A DNA stretch of 64,000 bases from Pochonia chlamydosporia 170 (Eukaryota; Ascomycota; Sordariomycetes; Hypocreales; Clavicipitaceae). Below are positions 38,513-47,729 of the stretch, piece by piece. Below the pieces are notes generated by a model. The model did not search any database, was not told the origin of the DNA, and saw nothing but the letters and a program-made list of their open reading frames with translations. Location: NCBI RefSeq assembly GCF_001653235.2, contig NC_035792.1, positions 1,302,001 through 1,366,000 on the forward strand. The letters run 5' to 3'. A program made the translations under genes and the position numbers. The number at the start of each line of letters is the position of its first letter. Within the stretch, counting starts at the first letter, position 1.

Positions 38513-41500
38513 ATGTCTGGATTAGAACCGTTGGTAGCCCTTGGTGTCGCCTCCAATGTTATGCAGATCATCAGTTTTGCCGGCGACTGTATTTCTGCAT
38601 GCCGACGCATTTGCGAATCTGGGAGCCCTGAGCCCTGTTTAGACGATTACAGCAAGCGCCTTTCTGACGTTTCAACGAATCTGAGGAAGAGGCTTTCACA
38701 GACCAAAGGGCCTCTGGCAAACGACACCAAGGCTTTAATTGCTGTGGCTGAGAAGTGTACTGATGCAGCTCAAGCGCTCAGAATAGAGATTGCTAGCCTG
38801 TCGGCACAGCAGAGGCATCGCGGCTTTGGAGAGGCCGTTTTGCTAGCCGTCAAGAGTAGGGTGAGAAAGAACAGACTCAAACGCTTGGAGCATTCTCTGG
38901 ATTTAGCACGCAACACTATGGAGAGCCATCTGTTGGTGCAAATGACGAAAACGATTGACTCCACGAGTCTGTTGCAACATGAAGCTTTTGAAAATTTGGA
39001 CCATGAATTGCAGCACTTTGTTCGCCAGTTCGTCAATGGTCACAAGAGCCTTTCCGAACTTGTGGTGCGAGAGAGGGTATCCATCAAATTACACGTTTCG
39101 AAAGAAACGGCAAATGTCCAAGATTCCGTGAAAGCGCACGTCTCTGGCGAGTTGGAAAAGAGCCAAGAAACCATCGCCAGGCATATGGATAATGCCACTG
39201 GTCATATGCAGGACACCCTCTTGTGCCGACTAGACTCTGATACAGCATATCGATTGCGTAAGCGCCTCCTAGGTAGTCTTAAGTACGTCGGTATGAACGA
39301 ACGTACAAACAGCATCTCTGAGGCGTATCCGAAAACATTTTCATGGTTATTTAGGAGCCAAGAATCCGACAGTCAAGCAAAGGGGGATCAAAAGTTAGAC
39401 CAAGCCTCAGTAGATGATGCAGTGGGTTCAGAAATCGGAAAGATGGATGATTCCGCTGACGTAACGCCAGTATCCTCGGCAGAGGAGATAGGGCCTAATG
39501 TGTCAAGTTGGGCTGATTTTACCGACTGGCTTTCATCAGACCAGTCTATGTACTGGATAAGTGGAAAACCAGCATCGGGGAAGAGTACACTTATGAATTT
39601 CATCCTCTCACATCCTGACACTCTGCCCTTACTTAGGAAATGGAGACCGAAGGTGTCGTTGCTTTCACACTTTTTCTGGAAGGCGGGAGGAATCCTGCAG
39701 AAGAATATCAAGGGCATGCTATGCTCTTTGGTCTATCAGATATTCGACAACGATGACAACCTCGCAAATAAGTACATGATGACAATAAAGGGTCTGCAGC
39801 ACAAAGATTCTGAAGTGGACTGGGGCATTGATGAACTCAGAAGGCTTCTTTTCGACTGCCTAGGTCGGACGGATCGTTCCTTTTGCATTTTCATGGACGG
39901 ACTGGATGAAGTCGAGCCAGAAATGAGCATGTTCAACGTCATGCGTCTCATTGAACAGCTGCATGCCAGCAACCAAGTCAAGATATGCTTGTCCAGTCGC
40001 CCGGAACAGGTATTTGAGAATCATTTCGGACGATTTCCGAGTTTAAGGCTGCAAGACCTTACAGCGAGCGATATCAAGGACTATACCATTGGTACTCTCC
40101 ATCCCGGACTCAGGTCCCACGCGTCTCTTGTCGCCAGCATAACGACCAACGCGGAAGGTGTATTTCTATGGGCGGTCCTAGCCATCGATTCACTGAACAA
40201 AGGATTTGAGAATGGGGACTCTCGGGACCTCCTTGTGAAGCGGCTTGAGTCAATGCCAAGTGCCCTCACCAATCTGTACCGGGATATGTGGTCTAGACTG
40301 GGTGAGGATCAGGATTTATACCGGCAATATGTAAGCCTATACTTGCAAATAATCCTGTGCCAAAGGACACTTCTCCGGGTACCGCAATTTCGCTACGACC
40401 AATTCAAGGGCGGCATGACCGCTCTTCAACTTACAGTTGCCTCATGTGATGTCGTGAGAACTAGCTTGTTCAAGAAGAGGGCGACTCTTGGTTCAATCGA
40501 TGTCCAGAATCACTGTGCGAATACTGTTAGGATTCTGAAGGTTGCCTGTGGTGGATTTCTAACTGTCATTCAAAAGGACCGGGGTATGAGAAATCTCGGA
40601 CATGCTTCATACGACGCCTTGATGCCTTACATGGATATGCAAGTTGAGTTCATCCATCGAACTGCGTATGACTTTCTTATCACTACAGAAGAAGGTCAGG
40701 ACCTACAGAAAACATGCCATATGTCGGTGGACGACAAGTATACAAGAATTTTTGAGGCATACCTAGCTGAAACACCTATTTGGTCTTGGCTCTTCAACAA
40801 TCCTCCCGTTTGGCCCAAAGACAGAATGTGGTATATACCTATTGGCCTACTGGATTCGTTTATGGAGTTTCTTTCGGAGATGCGAAGAGAGTTGTCCGAA
40901 CAAGCGCTGGCGTGGTTACTGGGCACTTTGCAAGAATATAGTGATCGAGGGCATTTAGCCACGGCAAGGGAGCTGGCTCTGGCCCATCAAACCAGGCAGG
41001 GCATGTTCTGGGCTTCCGTGGGCACATACGGTTTCGCTGAATACGCCTCCTCTCGGCTAGAAGAAACAGGTCCACATGATTTCTGTGGTTTGAGTATGCT
41101 GCTAAATGCTTGCAGACATTCTCTGGACTGCATTGCGAACGCGGAGCCTGGTTTGCCTAGGCGTTCTGAAGGCTGTCTTCGAATAATTCAAAATTGTCTC
41201 AAGTCTCGCATCCCTCCATGCTCCATTCTGGATGAGAGTAAAGAGACAAGCCCCTGGCTTTGCTTCTTGGCCCACGTCCTTGGATCCTGCACTTTCAAAG
41301 CTGAACTTGAAGAGCTCTGCATGGTGCCGAAACCAAACATCTTAGACATCATTCGGACTTTTATCGAGACTGGCGCCGATCTTGACGACACTACCCGCGT
41401 TGTTTGGAATTTCCATGTCGACAAGGCAGAAATGTTCATGTACATAAGTCCCCTTTCCACGGCTTTTTGTGAAGAGGCCACAGACTTACCATCGCCATTC

Positions 41501-41950
41501 GTGGTTTTGGAGGTCAACGCGTCCAGTCTGATACGCGCTATTCTGAGGCTCATGCAGAAACACGTCCAAATAACGAGTTGCCTTGGCCACGAGGAAACGC
41601 CTCCCAAGCAAAAAGTAGTGATGTTCTCAGCACACATTTCTGCCTGCGATGAGATTGGGAGAGGACCTCTGTTATATGCACCTGGCTCCCCTCAAGACTG
41701 TGAGCTTTTGTTGAACTTGGTGACGCCGTGGGCTTTGAAGCCTTACGGACCATTCAAGAACGTTTATGAGACTGATGAGGTGACACGACCAGCAGCGACG
41801 GGGATCAATAAAGTTTTGAACGGATTAATACCATCTTCAACCCTGGTGGGTGATATGTCGCATGCTGCGAATGAATGGACTCGAGAAGGTTTGCTTTCAG
41901 AACGTTTCAAATGGCCCTACTCCAAAACTAAATGGCATTGTTGTGATTGA
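38513..41950 (+). CDS. STAND NTPase (NACHT-type fungal NLR-like protein)
   Basis: A single uninterrupted exon encodes 1145 residues. The N-terminus (EPLVALGVASNVMQIISFAG) is the typical start of the SesA-like N-terminal domain of fungal STAND proteins, and a helical region follows to about residue 250. The linker (SISEAYPKTFSWLF) precedes a NACHT-type NTPase with Walker A GKPASGKST near residue 351, Walker B-like FMDGLDEVE near residue 461, and a sensor region ICLSSRPEQVF. A conserved FIHRTAYDFL motif near residue 715 is the family's post-NACHT (DUF7791-type) signature. The remaining 420 residues show no ankyrin, WD or TPR repeats. Such proteins act in fungal non-self recognition and regulated cell death, but the trigger for this one is unknown. 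Confidence 0.88.
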   Translation: MSGLEPLVALGVASNVMQIISFAGDCISACRRICESGSPEPCLDDYSKRLSDVSTNLRKRLSQTKGPLANDTKALIAVAEKCTDAAQALRIEIASLSAQQRHRGFGEAVLLAVKSRVRKNRLKRLEHSLDLARNTMESHLLVQMTKTIDSTSLLQHEAFENLDHELQHFVRQFVNGHKSLSELVVRERVSIKLHVSKETANVQDSVKAHVSGELEKSQETIARHMDNATGHMQDTLLCRLDSDTAYRLRKRLLGSLKYVGMNERTNSISEAYPKTFSWLFRSQESDSQAKGDQKLDQASVDDAVGSEIGKMDDSADVTPVSSAEEIGPNVSSWADFTDWLSSDQSMYWISGKPASGKSTLMNFILSHPDTLPLLRKWRPKVSLLSHFFWKAGGILQKNIKGMLCSLVYQIFDNDDNLANKYMMTIKGLQHKDSEVDWGIDELRRLLFDCLGRTDRSFCIFMDGLDEVEPEMSMFNVMRLIEQLHASNQVKICLSSRPEQVFENHFGRFPSLRLQDLTASDIKDYTIGTLHPGLRSHASLVASITTNAEGVFLWAVLAIDSLNKGFENGDSRDLLVKRLESMPSALTNLYRDMWSRLGEDQDLYRQYVSLYLQIILCQRTLLRVPQFRYDQFKGGMTALQLTVASCDVVRTSLFKKRATLGSIDVQNHCANTVRILKVACGGFLTVIQKDRGMRNLGHASYDALMPYMDMQVEFIHRTAYDFLITTEEGQDLQKTCHMSVDDKYTRIFEAYLAETPIWSWLFNNPPVWPKDRMWYIPIGLLDSFMEFLSEMRRELSEQALAWLLGTLQEYSDRGHLATARELALAHQTRQGMFWASVGTYGFAEYASSRLEETGPHDFCGLSMLLNACRHSLDCIANAEPGLPRRSEGCLRIIQNCLKSRIPPCSILDESKETSPWLCFLAHVLGSCTFKAELEELCMVPKPNILDIIRTFIETGADLDDTTRVVWNFHVDKAEMFMYISPLSTAFCEEATDLPSPFVVLEVNASSLIRAILRLMQKHVQITSCLGHEETPPKQKVVMFSAHISACDEIGRGPLLYAPGSPQDCELLLNLVTPWALKPYGPFKNVYETDEVTRPAATGINKVLNGLIPSSTLVGDMSHAANEWTREGLLSERFKWPYSKTKWHCCD

Positions 41951-43088
41951 TTCTTAGGGTTATCGTTAATAATATCAACGAAAATAGCACTAAATGTGTT
42001 GAGGAGAGAACTTCCAAGCAGGATCATCACTTCCTTGCCGTATATCAATGTCGAGCCTTGAGGTCAAGAGTGTCATAATACCGCTTGATGGTTAGCATCG
42101 TATTGTTGAACCGGTTACGTTTCACAGATACACCCATGAATTGTAATGACTCTGGTGTGCTGCCTGTGTGTGACGACGTTAGTAGCTGGCAAGCGCTTAA
42201 CATGAGCTATCGGTCAAGAAACCGCATCCTGACCCCCATCCGTTGAAGATCAGCTCATCGAATAGCCACACACGACAAGTGAGAGTAAACTTGATGCAGA
42301 CGTCTGGTTTAAAGGCCTGGTTCGTTTACTCACGACATTGCACCGACATGTACTAACCTAATGTGAGCTGGGACGCCTGCTCTGCCAGCAGGGCCGACGT
42401 TTTCCGATATCAAGGAAATCTAGATTTGTGTACATGGCCAAAGAACAGCTCATCCTATCAGTAGCGACAACAATGATCATCACTTCCCATTTGTGGAGTT
42501 GTTGACTCATTCAGCATTGGAGGGACCGACCAAACTCATCCCACTCCCTTGACAAATGCTTCCCCCACACCGACGATGCCTGATCCCTTCCGCAGATCTC
42601 AGTAGCATATTTAATGATGGCTGAAACAATGAAAAGGGACGAGAAAGGCTGTTCTCGTGGCAATTGATGGGCAGGGGCAGTCGCTAATGGCGTCATGATC
42701 GTGGCGTGGTGTGGGGAAAAAGAAAACATACTGGAGATCATGAATCAAGTCTCTGTTCGCTTGAAGCGCCTCGGAGGAGAAAACACCTCATGTGAAATCA
42801 GTTACACAGGTGCAGTGATTCGAACGCTTTTGTTGACAATAGTTGCTCTTGTATGGCGTAGTTTTTGCTGGCTATTCCAAGGCATACTAGTTCGGATGGA
42901 CTTTATCCTGTACATTGCATGGGAAACCTTATAGAATATGCCAGTATTTAATTAATATTACCATCCAAATATGCCGCCGAGCTTATGTCGAGCGGTGTCA
43001 CCACGCCAAGCAGCATTTGCGAGATCGACAAAGCCGAATACCTACACTGACATCAGAAAAAGGAGGGCAAAAACAATGGCCATTGGCT

Positions 43089-43199
43089 GCTATCGTTTCA
43101 TACAGATAGTGTCGTCGTTTCATACATATAGTGCTGTTATTTTATGCATATAGCGCCATCGTTTCATGCATATAGTGCTTTCGTTTCATACATATAGCA
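43089..43199. repeat. 22-bp tandem repeat, five imperfect copies
   Basis: The core CGTTTCATACATATAGT recurs at 22-base spacing. The GTTTCA hexamer (or its variant ATTTTA in copy 3) starts at 43095, 43117, 43139, 43161 and 43183. Copies differ by a few transitions each. The array ends about 125 bases before the TATA box of the next gene. Confidence 0.9.
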
Positions 43200-43323
43200 A
43201 GACAAGACATTTACCAACAACCACAGAGACAAGATGCGACTGAAGGGATGCCGATCTAAACACTTAATTAATATGAGGAGGGAGATTTCCAAAGCATGGT
43301 AAATAGAAGGTTAAGCACATGGT

Positions 43324-43331
43324 GTATATAA
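43324..43331 (+). promoter_or_regulatory. TATA box of the SPPGGI secreted-protein gene
   Basis: The sequence GTATATAAG lies about 160 bases upstream of the ATG at 43489, leaving room for a roughly 130-base leader. Strong TATA boxes are otherwise rare in this window. Confidence 0.55.
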
Positions 43332-43488
43332 GCATTCTGTTGTAACGTAAATTCGCAAACTGGGCTTAAGAATCCATTGTCTCTTCGTTCTCTGGCAACT
43401 CACTCGCTAGTGCCTTGCCTATTCTACTCCATTCACAGACAATACTACCACTTTCTTGTTTTTATACAACCAGGTTGTTATCTTCACC

Positions 43489-43992
43489 ATGAAGTTCATT
43501 TACACGTCCCTCTTCTGTGTCTTGGTTTCGGCTGCGCCGATGACCGAGAGTAAACGCCAACTTACTGGCGCTGGAGGTTTGCCAACTGAGGTGTTGGGAG
43601 ATGTGATCAACGACCTCCCTGGAGCGACAAGCCTCCTTGGTGGTAACAGTGGTGGTCTGCTTGGTGGTTTGAAGGCGCGAGATGAAAATGGAAAGGTTGC
43701 AAAACGCCAACTCGGGGATATAACTCAACTTCTTCAGAGCCTTCCTCAACTTCTTCAGAGCCTTCTTGGGAGTTTACTGAGTGGTGGTGGCGGCAGTCCT
43801 CCTGGCGGTATCAGTCCTCCTGGTGGTATCAGTCCTCCTGGTGGTATCAGTCCTCCTGGTGGTATCAGTCCTCCTGGTGGTATCAGTCCTCCTGGTGGTA
43901 TCAGTCCTCCTGGTGGTATCAGTCCTCCTGGTGGTATCAGTCCTCCTGGTGGTATTGATCCCCCTGGTGGTGGTAATGGCACTGGTGGCTAG
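43489..43992 (+). CDS. Secreted SPPGGI-repeat protein with kexin sites; frame continues past TAG
   Basis: The first open segment encodes 167 residues with no intron. Residues 1-16 form a signal peptide (MKFIYTSLFCVLVSAA). Two Lys-Arg kexin sites follow, each immediately before QL (SKRQL and AKRQL). After a Gln/Leu-rich helical stretch (ITQLLQSLPQLLQSLLGSLL) come nine exact SPPGGI hexapeptides (43795-43956) and one degenerate copy. The frame meets TAG at 43990-43992. It stays in frame with the same Gly/Pro-rich, KRQL-containing character through two more TAG codons (44092, 44161) to a TAA at 44185-44187. I do not recognise the family. A wall-associated or peptide-precursor role is possible, but this is an inference. 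Confidence 0.75.
   Translation: MKFIYTSLFCVLVSAAPMTESKRQLTGAGGLPTEVLGDVINDLPGATSLLGGNSGGLLGGLKARDENGKVAKRQLGDITQLLQSLPQLLQSLLGSLLSGGGGSPPGGISPPGGISPPGGISPPGGISPPGGISPPGGISPPGGISPPGGISPPGGIDPPGGGNGTGG
43795..43974. repeat. 18-bp coding tandem repeat (SPPGGI)n
   Basis: The unit AGTCCTCCTGGTGGTATC is repeated nine times from 43795 to 43956 with only one silent change in copy 1 and one at the end of copy 9. A tenth degenerate copy encodes DPPGGG. Near identity at DNA level implies recent expansion. The unit length is a multiple of three, so copy-number changes preserve the frame. Confidence 0.97.
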
Positions 43993-44187
43993 GAAGGAGA
44001 TGGACAGGTTGGAGGTCCTCCTGGAGGTCCCCCTGGCGGATTGCCTGGCGGAGAAGGCGGCAGCAACATGGGAGGGGATTCCAATGGGAATTAGGATAAA
44101 CGTCAACTTGGTGATGGTAGTGCTCTTATTGAGAGTCTTGTTGGTGGTGTTGTCGGTGGTTAGGACGGCCAAGGTGGGCTTCTGTAA
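43993..44187 (+). other. In-frame continuation of the SPPGGI gene across TAG codons
   Basis: Continuing in the same frame after TAG at 43990 gives 33 Gly/Pro-rich codons (EGDGQVGGPPGG...), TAG at 44092, 22 codons beginning DKRQLGDGSALIESLVGG, TAG at 44161, seven codons, then TAA at 44185. The third KRQL kexin-site motif matches the two upstream, so this stretch is or recently was coding. Each TAG is followed by GA (E or D codon). It may be reached by readthrough or UAG-to-UGG editing, or it may be a decayed extension. Confidence 0.6.
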
Positions 44188-45706
44188 GGAACCAAAACCG
44201 GGAGTTGATTCATGAGTTGCAGATTCAATAATCAATTTCCGTTGTCGATCGAGGTATGAGGAAGCGGTCAACCTGAGCGACAATGAGAGATGCTGTCAGC
44301 TACGTAATGGCAATCTGCGGTACAATGGCTCCAGCTATCTTGCAACTTTTTACATCAAATACAAAAATAAATAGTGAATCTGGCAGTCTATAACTGTAAC
44401 ACGATCAACATGATAAATTGTCCTTCTCAAAAGATCTGCACGACTAAATGTGGTTGAGTCCAAGGTTGTCTGCGAAGTCAAGAGCTTAGCTAACACGATG
44501 GATATCAACATTTCGAGATGTGACGATACAAAAGATAAAGACACCTACTTTGACAAAGCCATTGTTGAATGCGGAATAGTTTGTACTCTGGACAATGATG
44601 CCGGATTCGACATGGAGATCTATGCCGTGTCCGGGGATCATGAATCTAGCTTCCGAGGATCTCTTGTGGTTGCATACCTCATGGAAGGCCTGCCATTACG
44701 TGGCTGTGTTTTGTTCCCCAATTTGATCCAAACTCCGTCGGACTTGACAATAGTCTTGAAGAAGGCATGTATATTTACACTCAGGCCTCCAACACCCTCT
44801 GCTCACACAGCCAACACATCACAATTATGAGTATTGATACTCGGTAGAAGTCCAACCATCGAAACTAAATTGAGCATTAGCGGTCAAGCCAACCGAAATT
44901 GACACTCACTTTACTACTAGATCCAAATGGGCTGTTGCTCTCATTGTAATTGTTTCCGGTTAGGCAAGCATTGTGTTATTGCTCCACCCATGATTCCGCG
45001 TGCAGGAAAAAAGAAACGATAATAGCTCTGTAAGTATACTGTACGCCCTTGTCGTAACGTGCTGCGGATGAACGATGGACAAATCGTTGGTTTGACAGAT
45101 AATTTCACAAGAGCAATGGGCAACGCGGAGGCCATTGCAGTCATGCGTCAATAATCAGCTTCTGTACTTCCCGGAAGGGAAATTTTGTCTCAAATACAAA
45201 GACACAATTGATTGGTCGAATCGTACGCTCTTTTGTGTCTTATTGAGTGCTGTTGGTAGCGTCAGCATTTCGCATGGCAATTTCCTCGCTCTGTTTTGAG
45301 TCACGGAGCGAAAGTATCCGTTAGGCCGTTGGTCCATATCCTAAGGAACACATGGTCTCGCTAAACGTCGATCGAGCAACTCCTGGTTTTCGTGTAATCG
45401 ATCACGGACCACTAGTTGTGAAGGAGCTCTGAGACACAGTCAAGCGGGTGATTACAGAAGCAACAGACAAGTTTGGAATTAGTTATCGCGAGAACTGAGC
45501 GCATATCCTAGCTCGCAGCTTTGACCGTGTTTATGGTATCCCCATTCAGCCAAGTTGGGCGGCCATGGGAACGTTGTCTATATATCTGGACGAAAGTGTA
45601 TCGCATCTGATTCCTTCTTCAGCTACTCCAGCCAACCCACCGTCATTCGTTGAACCCAAGTTGCGAAGTACACTGCAACGTCCATTCTCTTCGTGAATCT
45701 CTCATA
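44188..45706. other. Intergenic between the two secreted-protein genes
   Basis: No recognisable gene. A frame with a first ATG at 44498 runs 110 codons to 44830. It is moderately acidic, with no domain, signal peptide or clear splice partner, so I leave it unassigned. The last 130 bases contain the TATA box of the next gene. Confidence 0.5.
45576..45584 (+). promoter_or_regulatory. TATA box of the second secreted-protein gene
   Basis: The sequence TCTATATATC lies about 125 bases upstream of the ATG at 45707. The spacing resembles that of the preceding secreted-protein gene. Confidence 0.5.
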
Positions 45707-46873
45707 ATGAAGTTCATTGGAATACTGTCATTGTGCGCGGCTGCGGCTGCTGCACCCCTTGCTGTAAGTCGTCTCGCAGTTATCAGGACGTGAGCTACAA
45801 CTGATCATAACGTCTAGAGCGAAGCCAAAGACTCTGCACTTGTGTCAGCCAACGTCAATGTAACCGTTGGCGGCAGTGACAATACCGTCCCCAGTGCGCT
45901 TCTGTTAGAAGCCGAATTGCTTATCGCTCAAGCTCAGAAGATTGCTTCTACCCAGGCTACAAAGGCCTTGCAAACTCGATCTACCAAGAACCTTGAGGGT
46001 ATTGCGCCCGAAGTTGATGGTCTCGTTCAAATCCTGAAGACGCCAGGAGTGGACATCAACAAGCCTATTGACGAGCTGCCTGAAACGTCGCAGAAGCAGC
46101 TCAATACAGTCCTCTCCCAACTCACCCAGAAGATTGAGACCCTGCAGGAGACTCCCGTCTCAAACACTGATGTCACAAACGAAGTCGATGAACTCGATAC
46201 CCAGATCCTCAACCTTGCGAACAAACTCCAAAGTGCCACTGTCAAGCGGGAAGATGAAGAAGATATCATCAGCGTTGAATTGGTTGTCGAGTTGCTGGAC
46301 TTGCTGGTTGTCAAGCTTGAGGCTGAGATTGAGATTGGAGGCGTCGACAAGCGCACGGTTGACCAGGATGCTGAATTCAAGAAACTTCTTCAGAAACTGA
46401 TTGATCTGCTGAGGCTCCGGACTGAAGGCAACAAGAATGTCGACAAGGATATTGAGAAGGTTGTCATGGATGTTCTCAAGATCCTCAAGATCAACGACAA
46501 GGGTGATATCATGGGCAAAGGCAAGGGTAAGGGCAAGGACAAGACCAAGAAGGAGAAGGAGCGCCGAAACGATGAAGTTAATGAGTTCACTGCTGATGTC
46601 ACCGATACCCTTGAGCGCCTACACGGTGAGGTAGAGGAGGTTACTGATGTCGCCAACACCCTCGAGCGCCGCGATGAGCAGGACCAGGAAACGGATGTCA
46701 CCGTCACTCTTCCACAGACCAAGGTTCCCGACGGCAAGGCCATCAACTTTCCACTGCTCAAGGTTCCTGACGGCAAAGCCATCAACCTTCGTGATGTCAG
46801 CGATGACGCACATCTCGACAACCTCCTGGACCTCCAAGTCGACATTGATGTTGACGCCGACGTTCAAGTTTAA
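45707..46873 (+). CDS. Secreted helical, charged protein of unknown function
   Basis: Exon 1 (45707-45763) encodes exactly the signal peptide, MKFIGILSLCAAAAAAPLA. After a 54-base intron exon 2 (45818-46873) completes 370 residues. The mature part is strongly helical and charged, with Leu-rich heptad-like stretches (VELVVELLDLLVVKLEAEIEI) and dibasic VKRE and DKRT sites that kexin could cut. A Lys-rich GKGKGKGKDKTKKEKERR block comes next. The tail carries a direct repeat of KVPDGKAIN and of D-V-(T/A)-x-TLER. I do not recognise the family. The N-terminus resembles that of the upstream SPPGGI gene (MKFI...AAP), but the rest does not. Confidence 0.78.
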
Positions 46874-47729
46874 TTCCAGCAGGAACATCCCAGACTCTTG
46901 ACGCCGGTGATCCTGGTGCGTCTGGTAAAAATGCCATGGCAGGGTCGACCTTTTGACGACTACAGCAATGAAGATGACGTCTGTGGCGGGTGTCTTTAGC
47001 GGGGGATCAAAGATACCAATGAATTACTTTTGAGATGGCGAGATTTATTTTTTTAGTGTCCCAATCGCGTAGAATTGGTTATTTGATACTTTATGTATAT
47101 ACATTAATTTTATTCTCGCATGTAATGATGCAGTACCTGGTGATGTTGAACTGGTAGCAATCTTTCCATATATCTTAGAGGCTTTTGATATCTCTGAACA
47201 GTCTCTTTTTTTAAGTGAAGTTGTTAATCCTTGGCATGGAGTCGTGAACAGTCAAGTCTCTAGTTTAACATGTACCACGTGGCAACTGAAATGTTACCTC
47301 GTTTCTCAGCTCTCAACCGCCACAGCCGAGTCCAAAGTCGCATCTGTATCACCACTTCCGTCAGCCACTGCATTCATACCATCTATTCTTACAATATTCC
47401 GTTCAGGGTGCCATGTTGTCCTGTCGGTGTTGTCCATGGATTATGTCCAAACCGACTTACACAGACCGGCCCTTTGCGGTTAGCCTGAATATCCGAAAAT
47501 GGCAGCCCCACAATCATTTCGGCCAACCAAGATCCGCCCCACATCCTCGGCCGAAATGGCCCTGGGGCCCCCTTTTTGCTTCTTCTCAACCCACAAGAAC
47601 CGTGGTCGTCAAATTTCCATCTGAAATTACTTGGTACAAGCGCTTTTGTTTCCTTTCTCTGTTGCACGTTTCAATTTCTGCAAAGTACAGAGCATCGTAC
47701 CAGTTGCTCGTCCGCTCTTTCATTCCACA
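46874..47729. other. Intergenic, secreted protein / EBP
   Basis: This holds the 3' flank of the secreted-protein gene, A/T-rich around 47040-47215, and the EBP promoter side. No coding exon is supported. Confidence 0.5.

Larger units (their letters stand above)
41951..43488. other. Intergenic, STAND gene / secreted repeat protein
   Basis: No coding sequence is supported. It contains a 22-bp tandem repeat (43089-43199) and the TATA-box promoter of the downstream secreted-protein gene. Confidence 0.6.

Noticed and set aside
43781..44215. Shifted reading frame (VVSVLL repeats) through the 18-bp array, and an intron model (GTAATG donor 43973, CAG acceptor ending 44063) that would splice into it
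   Set aside because: Any 18-bp repeat keeps several frames open. The KRQL motif recurs in the signal-peptide frame, not this one, and the donor is weak. It remains the main alternative gene model to test by RNA-seq.
44498..44830. 110-codon plus-strand frame between the two secreted-protein genes
   Set aside because: It has no domain, no signal peptide and no clear promoter or splice partner. It could be a lineage-specific exon, but support is too thin.
38513..46873. Amyloid-signalling link between the STAND protein and its neighbours
   Set aside because: I looked for HET-s, sigma or PP-type amyloid motifs at the STAND N-terminus and in the two secreted proteins and saw none. The N-terminus is SesA-like.
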